A stretch of 44,559 nt of DNA, taken from the NCBI GenBank assembly GCA_902781745.1, contig CACZKM010000008.1, positions 1 through 44,559 of the forward strand, read 5' to 3'. The position numbers and the translations under genes were made by a program. Shown in pieces: positions 40,458 through 44,559 of the stretch. The notes beneath the pieces are model-generated. The model was not told the origin of the DNA, ran no database searches, and was given only the letters and a program-made list of their open reading frames with translations. This stretch comes from Oscillospiraceae bacterium. GTDB taxonomy: Bacteria > Bacillota > Clostridia > Oscillospirales > Oscillospiraceae. The stretch's first letter is position 1, and each line of letters opens with the position of its first letter.

Positions 40458-42176
40458 TTAGTTGACCAGGAACTCGGTGATGTGCATGCCGCCGCTGACC
40501 ATGGGCCGGACCAGCTCACCCTCCTGGATGATGCAGTCCACCACGTAGCCGCGGCCCTGCTTGGCCTCCGCCATGCCCTCCTGGATGGCGGCCTCCAGCT
40601 CCTCCACGGTGTGGACCTGGGCGCCCTTGAGGCCGTAGGCCTCCGCCAGCTTGACGAAGTCGGGGCCCCGCTCGGTGGTGGTCATGAAGAAGCGCTTGTC
40701 ATAGGTCAGCTCCTGCCACTGGCGGACCATGCCCAGCCGGTGGTTGTTGAAAACGAAGGTGAGGATGGGGAGCTTGTAGAACTCCTCGGTGGCCAGCTCG
40801 TTGCAGTTCATGCGGAAGGAGCCGTCGCCGGTGATGTGGATAACGTGCTTGTCGGGGTTGCCCACCTTGGCCCCGATGGCGGCCCCCAGGCCGAAGCCCA
40901 TGGCGCCGAAGCCGCCGGAGGTCAGGAGCTGACCGGGATAGTCAAAGTGGAAGTGCTGGATGGCCCACATCTGGTGCTGGCCCACGTCGGTGGCCACGAT
41001 GGTGTCCTCGGGGCTCAGCCGGGAGATGGTGCTGAGGATCTGCTTGGGGGTGAGGACGTATTCGTTCTCGTCGTACTCGGTTTCGGTGGGGAAGGAGAAG
41101 ACGTACTTCTTCCACTCGCTGTGGTTGTACTGGGGGACCTTCCGGTTGAGGAGCTCCAGCACCTGCTTGGCGTTGCCGATGATGTGGTGGTCGGTCTGGA
41201 CGTTCTTGTCGATCTCCGCCCGGTCGATGTCGATGTGGACGATCTTGGCCTGGCGGGCGAAGGTGGCGGGCTTCAGGGCCACCCGGTCGGAGAACCGGCA
41301 GCCCACGGCGATGAGCAGGTCGCAGCCGTCGCAGGCCATGTTGGAGGCCTTGGAGCCGTGCATGCCGATCATGCCGGTGGCCAGCTCGTCGGTGCCGGAG
41401 ATGCCGCCGCCGCCCATGAGGGTGATGGCCACGGGAGCGTCGATGCGGTGGGCGAACTCCCGGAACTCCCGGTGGGCCCGGCCCCGGACCACGCCGCCGC
41501 CGCAGATGAGCATGGGCTTCTTGGACTGGGCGATCATGTCCACCAGGATGTTCACGTCGTCCTGGTTGGGCTCGGGCATTTTCAGGCTGGAGGTGCGGGC
41601 CCGGCGGATGAGGCCGGCCAGGCGGCCGGTGGAGGTGTGCTTCTCCCGGGGGAGATACTCATACTCGGCCTTCTCGGCGGTGGCGTTCTTCACGATGTCG
41701 ATGAGCACCGGGCCGGGGCGGCCGCTGCGGGCCAGAGCAAAGGCCTCCCGGACGGTGTCCGCGATGTCGGCGGGGTCCCGGACCAGGTAGGTGCACTTGG
41801 TGATGGGCATGGCGATGCCGGTGATGTCCACCTCCTGGAAGGCGTCCTTGCCGATGAGGTTCTGGCTGACGTTGCAGGTGATGAAGACCACCGGGGACGA
41901 ATCCATGTAGGCGGTGGCGATGCCGGTGACCAGGTTGGTGGCGCCGGGGCCGGAGGTGGCGAAGCACACGCCCACCTTGCCGGTGGACCGGGCATAGCCG
42001 TCGGCGGCGTGGGAGGCGCCCTGCTCGTGGGAAACCAGGATGTGCTGGATGCGGTCCTGGTAGTGGTAGAGTGCGTCATAGACGTTGAGGATGGTGCCGC
42101 CGGGGTAGCCGAAGACGGTGTCGACGCCCTGCTCCAGCAGGCACTCCATCAGGATCTTCGCGCCTGTCATTTCCAT
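40458..42176 (-). CDS. ilvB: Acetolactate synthase large subunit (copy 2)
   Basis: The catalytic ThDP enzyme of branched-chain amino acid synthesis. It is 572 aa, full biosynthetic length. GYPGG at 23-27, catalytic Glu51 in SHEQGASHAADGYA and the ThDP motif GDGSF...NN near the C-terminal third are present, with DIDRAEIDKN typical of FAD-containing acetohydroxyacid synthases. GGAGG lies 9 bases before the ATG at 42176. It is the first gene of ilvB-ilvN-ilvC and follows a leader-peptide attenuator. Confidence 0.97.
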   Translation of the reverse strand: MEMTGAKILMECLLEQGVDTVFGYPGGTILNVYDALYHYQDRIQHILVSHEQGASHAADGYARSTGKVGVCFATSGPGATNLVTGIATAYMDSSPVVFITCNVSQNLIGKDAFQEVDITGIAMPITKCTYLVRDPADIADTVREAFALARSGRPGPVLIDIVKNATAEKAEYEYLPREKHTSTGRLAGLIRRARTSSLKMPEPNQDDVNILVDMIAQSKKPMLICGGGVVRGRAHREFREFAHRIDAPVAITLMGGGGISGTDELATGMIGMHGSKASNMACDGCDLLIAVGCRFSDRVALKPATFARQAKIVHIDIDRAEIDKNVQTDHHIIGNAKQVLELLNRKVPQYNHSEWKKYVFSFPTETEYDENEYVLTPKQILSTISRLSPEDTIVATDVGQHQMWAIQHFHFDYPGQLLTSGGFGAMGFGLGAAIGAKVGNPDKHVIHITGDGSFRMNCNELATEEFYKLPILTFVFNNHRLGMVRQWQELTYDKRFFMTTTERGPDFVKLAEAYGLKGAQVHTVEELEAAIQEGMAEAKQGRGYVVDCIIQEGELVRPMVSGGMHITEFLVN

Positions 42177-42280
42177 AAGGTTGTTCCTCCTCCTTGTTTC
42201 CTTTGGATGGTAAACTTCATGCGCGGCGGTGGGCCGCGAAGGGGCTGCAAAAGGGAAGGGGTATGAAGTTTTTGTGTAAC

Positions 42281-42327
42281 AAAAAGCTCTTATGGTCCTC
42301 GTTGCAAAACGGATCCCATAAGAGCTT
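42281..42327 (-). terminator. Attenuator terminator of the ilvBNC leader
   Basis: Minus strand: AAGCTCTTATGG (42316-42327) pairs perfectly with CCATAAGAGCTT (42284-42295), followed by a T-run. It stands about 105 bases before ilvB. Its 5' loop (ATCCGTTTTG) can pair with the earlier GGAACGGAT, giving an alternative structure that would disrupt the stem. Confidence 0.85.
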
Positions 42328-42415
42328 ATAAGTACGTTCGTCTATCCGCGGGCCTGTATAGGGCTCGGCCTCGGATCGTCGGGTTGCTTATCCGTTCCGG
42401 ACATCACGTTTCGCA

Positions 42416-42496
42416 TCATTTCGGTACAACTACGCTCCGCAGCTGTACCGGAATAATGTTGATGGTCATGTTCAGAGTAACGGCCAGCAGCTTCAT
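42416..42496 (-). CDS. Branched-chain leader peptide for ilvBNC attenuation
   Basis: A 26-codon reading frame, MKLLAVTLNMTINIIPVQLR then SVVVPK and TGA, in the transcribed leader of ilvBNC. Twelve of 26 residues are Leu, Ile or Val, including Ile-Ile and Val-Val-Val. GAGG lies 8 bases before the ATG. A near-perfect hairpin (GGTACAGCT/AGTTGTACC) overlaps the last codons, and an attenuator terminator follows about 90 bases later. This is the design of leader-peptide attenuation: stalling at Leu/Ile/Val codons would change RNA folding. Its translation is inference from the sequence. Confidence 0.82.
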   Translation of the reverse strand: MKLLAVTLNMTINIIPVQLRSVVVPK

Positions 42497-42545
42497 ATCC
42501 GACGCCTCACGATACACCCCACGGGTGATTTTGATGGTTTCCCCA

Positions 42546-42574
42546 AAGATAGCACTGAAATAGAAGTATGTCAA
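42546..42574 (-). promoter_or_regulatory. Promoter of the ilvBNC operon
   Basis: Minus strand TTGACA (42569-42574), 17 bp, TATCTT (42546-42551), about 50 bases before the leader-peptide start. Confidence 0.8.
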
Positions 42575-42676
42575 TCGCTTTTCCGCAATTTTCCCGTTTT
42601 GTCCTGCCCGAAAATGCTTCCCGGAAGAAATTTGTCAACCTTGACCAAGAGGTCCAAAACACTTTGTGGAAGGGAT

Positions 42677-43591
42677 TCACCAACTTGTTTCCATGGCCTT
42701 GATCTTCTCATAGAGCATCCGGTTCACCGGGGCCTGCATCCCGTACCGGGCGGCCAGCTCCAGCACCGCCCCGGCGAAGAGGTCCACCTCGGTCCTCCGG
42801 CGGGCCAGGCCGTCCTGGCGCATGGAGGGGATGCCGTCGGGATGGAGGGCGTCCATGACGGCCAGGTATTCCGCCCGGTCCTTCTGGGTGACCAGCACCC
42901 CCTGGCAGGCGCCCACCTTCCTGGCCTCGTCCATGGCGGCGATCATCAGGTCCCGGAGCTCCCCCGGCTGCTGGACCCCGCCGTAATTGGTCTCGTAGGC
43001 CATGCACACCTGGTTGACCCCCACGTTGAGCATGAACTTGCACCACATCCGGTGGAGGATGTCCGCCTCCCGGACGAAGGGGAGCCCCGCCCGGGTCAGC
43101 AGGTCCAGGGCGGCGTCCAGCTTGTCCCCCCGGTCGAAGTAGTCCTCCTGGGGGACGCCCAGGAACATCTGCCCCGGGGTGTGGTAGGTCAGGGAATGCC
43201 CCACCCGCACGGCGTCCATCCCTTGGGTGACGGTGTAGAGGACCTTGTCCCCGCCGAAGGTCTGCTCCAGGATCTCCTCGCTGGTGACCCCGTTGAGGAG
43301 GGAGATCATCACGGTGTTCTCGTCCACCACCGGGGCGGCCAGGGCCATGGCGTCGGCCAGGTCGGGGGACTTCACGGCGAAGACCAGCAGCTCCGCCGGC
43401 CCGTCGGTCCCGTCGGAGAAGCGGAAGTCGCATTTCTCCCCGTTGCAGAAGGCCCCCTCCTTCCGATAGCGGTCCAGCCGGTCCCCGTCGGCCAGGAAGC
43501 GGACGCGGTCCGGACCCAGGTGCTTCACGGCGGCGTCGCCGAAGAGGATGCCCATGGCCCCCAGGCCGATGATGGTGATGGTGTGCAGCAT
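42677..43591 (-). CDS. panE: 2-Dehydropantoate 2-reductase (PanE/ApbA family)
   Basis: A 304-aa NADPH-dependent ketopantoate reductase of the pantothenate/CoA pathway. The N-terminal IIGLGAMGILFG Rossmann motif (7-18) and the VFAVKSPDL segment with its conserved lysine are visible. The C-terminal domain carries KFMLNVGVNQVC, where the catalytic lysine and asparagine lie. GAGGA precedes the ATG at 43591. It is upstream of the ilvBNC operon on the same strand but has its own promoter. The substrate 2-oxopantoate derives from the valine route. Some family members act on other 2-oxoacids, so the specificity is likely, not proven. Confidence 0.88.
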   Translation of the reverse strand: MLHTITIIGLGAMGILFGDAAVKHLGPDRVRFLADGDRLDRYRKEGAFCNGEKCDFRFSDGTDGPAELLVFAVKSPDLADAMALAAPVVDENTVMISLLNGVTSEEILEQTFGGDKVLYTVTQGMDAVRVGHSLTYHTPGQMFLGVPQEDYFDRGDKLDAALDLLTRAGLPFVREADILHRMWCKFMLNVGVNQVCMAYETNYGGVQQPGELRDLMIAAMDEARKVGACQGVLVTQKDRAEYLAVMDALHPDGIPSMRQDGLARRRTEVDLFAGAVLELAARYGMQAPVNRMLYEKIKAMETSW

Positions 43592-43628
43592 GGCGTGTGT
43601 CCTCGCTTTTCATGGAGTGATTTCCCCC

Positions 43629-43657
43629 AGTATACCGCCTGCTCCCTCCATTTGCAA
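43629..43657 (-). promoter_or_regulatory. Promoter of panE
   Basis: Minus strand TTGCAA (43652-43657), 17 bp, TATACT (43629-43634), lying in the left arm of an 11-bp inverted repeat. Confidence 0.75.
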
Positions 43658-43710
43658 GACGTTTTGTCCCCGCGCGCGGCAGGCCTTTTTTCTTCGCCCC
43701 GTCTTGCAAA
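43651..43710. repeat. 11-bp inverted repeat across divergent promoters
   Basis: TTTGCAAGACG (43651-43661) and its exact complement CGTCTTGCAAA (43700-43710) are 38 bp apart. Each arm includes the -35 hexamer of an outward promoter, so one regulator could control both panE and the surface-protein gene. Confidence 0.7.
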
Positions 43711-43732
43711 GGGCCCCGGCGTCTGGTATAAT
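43704..43732 (+). promoter_or_regulatory. Promoter toward the secreted surface protein
   Basis: TTGCAA (43704-43709), 17 bp, TATAAT (43727-43732). Transcription from here would give a leader of about 245 bases containing the AGAGC repeat tract. A second weaker candidate is TTGACA (43768-43773) with TACGCT (43791-43796). Confidence 0.75.
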
Positions 43733-43776
43733 CAAAGGAAACCAGTGGAAAGAATGCAGGAAAGGGCTTGACAGCC

Positions 43777-43911
43777 ATGGGGAATAGACCTACGCTCCTC
43801 AGAGCAGAGCAGAGCAGAGCAGAGCAGAGCAGAGCAGAGCAGAGGCTAACTGCGCCCTTTTTGCGTTTGAAACGGAATACAACATTCGTGATGGATAACC
43901 GTCGGATTTGA
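43777..43911 (+). other. Short upstream reading frame containing the AGAGC repeat
   Basis: A 44-codon frame starts at ATG 43777 and reads through the AGAGC tract as repeats of RAEQS, stopping at 43911. Each gain or loss of one 5-base unit would shift its frame. The ribosome site is weak (AGGAAAGG about 13 bases upstream), so translation is uncertain. Confidence 0.25.
43801..43844 (+). repeat. Pentanucleotide tandem repeat (AGAGC)8
   Basis: Eight perfect AGAGC units (43801-43840) are followed by a partial ninth (AGAG). It lies in the transcribed 5' region of the secreted protein gene. Pure short tandem repeats of this length are prone to slipped-strand change in copy number. Confidence 0.95.
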
Positions 43912-43983
43912 CGGGGTTAGTATACCCTGTCAGGTTCGGCGGTTTCTTTATATTCAAAAACAACAAATGGAGGTAAACATTTT

Positions 43984-44559
43984 ATGAAGATCAAGAAGAG
44001 AATCTTTTCCCTCGCCCTCGCGGGCGCGCTGACGCTGGGACTGCTCCCGGCATTCTCGTCCCCGGCGCTGGCGGCGGACGGAGACACCAGCACCTACACC
44101 CTCACCATCCCGTCCACGCTGAGCGTTGCCAACAGCGGCTGGAACGCCACGGGCGGCATCAGCGCCACGGGTACGCTGGCCAGCGGCAAGAAGCTGACCG
44201 TGACCGCAAGCTCCGAAAATAGCTTTAAGCTCAAATCGGGCAACAATGAAGTGGGCTACACGCTGGCAACCGCGTCCACAGATACGGAGGCTACCACCTC
44301 TTGGACTTTTGATAGTCTGAGCGACACCGCAACAAACAAAGCTATGGGCATCATCGTGGAGGATTACAGCACCAAGCCCGCAGGCACCTATCAGGACACC
44401 GTGACCTTTACAGCAAAGGTGGAGGTCGCCAAATCTGCCGCAGAAAAGCCCGACATTGCACAGGCAGATTGCACGTTCAGCCCCTCAAACGGCAAGAGCA
44501 CGCTCTCAAACGCTAATATTACGACCTCTATGGAATACTCCGCCGACAACGGCACGACC
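43984..44559 (+). CDS. Secreted cell-surface protein, N-terminal part (runs off window)
   Basis: An incomplete gene: 192 codons without a stop at the window edge. GGAGG lies 10 bases before ATG 43984. Residues 1-31 form a clear signal peptide (MKIKKRIF, hydrophobic core, cleavage near ALA-AD). The mature part is Thr/Ser/Gly-rich beta-type sequence (TYTLTIPSTLSV, SGKKLTVTASSENSFKLKSG, GTYQDTVTFTAKVEV) resembling WxL-like or other beta-sandwich modules of Gram-positive surface proteins, and it then begins a new repeat-like module near residue 160. Codon use (AAA, GCA, AAT) is more AT-rich than in neighbouring genes, hinting at acquisition. Function unknown, possibly adhesion. Confidence 0.8.
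   Translation, partial: MKIKKRIFSLALAGALTLGLLPAFSSPALAADGDTSTYTLTIPSTLSVANSGWNATGGISATGTLASGKKLTVTASSENSFKLKSGNNEVGYTLATASTDTEATTSWTFDSLSDTATNKAMGIIVEDYSTKPAGTYQDTVTFTAKVEVAKSAAEKPDIAQADCTFSPSNGKSTLSNANITTSMEYSADNGTT

Noticed and set aside
43801-43844. Tandem AGAGC repeats as a CRISPR array or assembly artefact
   Set aside because: Units are 5 nt without spacers, so not CRISPR. An artefact cannot be excluded from sequence alone, but the flanks are unique and coherent.

Overview
The window looks like a chromosomal segment of a GC-rich, endospore-lineage Firmicute, most likely the Oscillospiraceae (Flavonifractor / Pseudoflavonifractor / Intestinimonas-like gut clostridia). This rests on strong AGGAGG-type ribosome binding sites, sporulation regulators (SpoIIID, SpoVT), Asp23 plus a DAK2-type kinase, a Firmicute T-box, a two-subunit glycine decarboxylase (GcvPA/PB), SLH-domain surface proteins and strongly GC-biased third codon positions. 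The last point also explains the very long spurious antisense reading frames. No rRNA, tRNA, CRISPR array or insertion sequence was recognised. Species assignment is inference.

Layout. 0.1-2.4 kb: a minimal SufC-SufB iron-sulfur assembly pair with a hotdog thioesterase. 2.4-6.6 kb: a small acidic-tailed membrane protein, Asp23, a FakA-like kinase, SpoIIID, SpoVT and a 2H phosphoesterase. 7-9.1 kb: a first acetolactate synthase pair (ilvB-ilvN). 9.2-11.6 kb: a C39-like cysteine-peptidase-type protein, a C_GCAxxG_C_C protein and diaminopimelate dehydrogenase. 11.8-19.8 kb (minus strand): a complete glycine cleavage operon gcvT-gcvH-gcvPA-gcvPB-lplA-lpd plus an MBL hydrolase, led by a tandem glycine riboswitch with a terminator and interrupted by a MITE-like palindromic element. 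20-24.7 kb (plus strand): tagA-like glycosyltransferase, tmk, 5-formyl-THF cyclo-ligase, mltG and a U32 peptidase. 24.7-31.2 kb (minus strand): a TrpB2-type enzyme behind a Trp-specific T-box, asparaginase, an S41 protease with SLH repeats and a beta-CASP RNase. 31.4-36.5 kb: an MFS transporter, an L,D-transpeptidase, a membrane protein of unknown function, a LysR regulator and a divergent small membrane protein. 36.7-38.9 kb: an SLH-lysozyme, a remnant of an XRE regulator and a toxin-antitoxin pair whose toxin is frameshifted. 38.9-42.6 kb (minus strand): a second branched-chain operon ilvB-ilvN-ilvC preceded by a leader-peptide attenuator. 42.7-44.6 kb: a ketopantoate reductase, a divergent promoter pair, a pentanucleotide repeat and the start of a secreted surface protein running off the window.

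Together the window is mainly amino-acid metabolism (glycine, branched-chain, tryptophan, lysine/DAP, asparagine) with three different RNA control devices: a glycine riboswitch, a T-box and a leader-peptide attenuator. Cell-envelope genes are interspersed. Accessory or variable features concentrate at 36.1-38.9 kb and 43.6-44.6 kb. The most notable observations are: (1) the leader peptide with 12 branched-chain residues among 26 and its attenuator ahead of ilvBNC, in a phylum that usually uses T-boxes there; (2) the (AGAGC)8 tract in the 5' region of a secreted protein; (3) an 11-bp inverted repeat bracketing a promoter between lysR and a small membrane-protein gene; (4) the broken toxin with intact antitoxin and operator.
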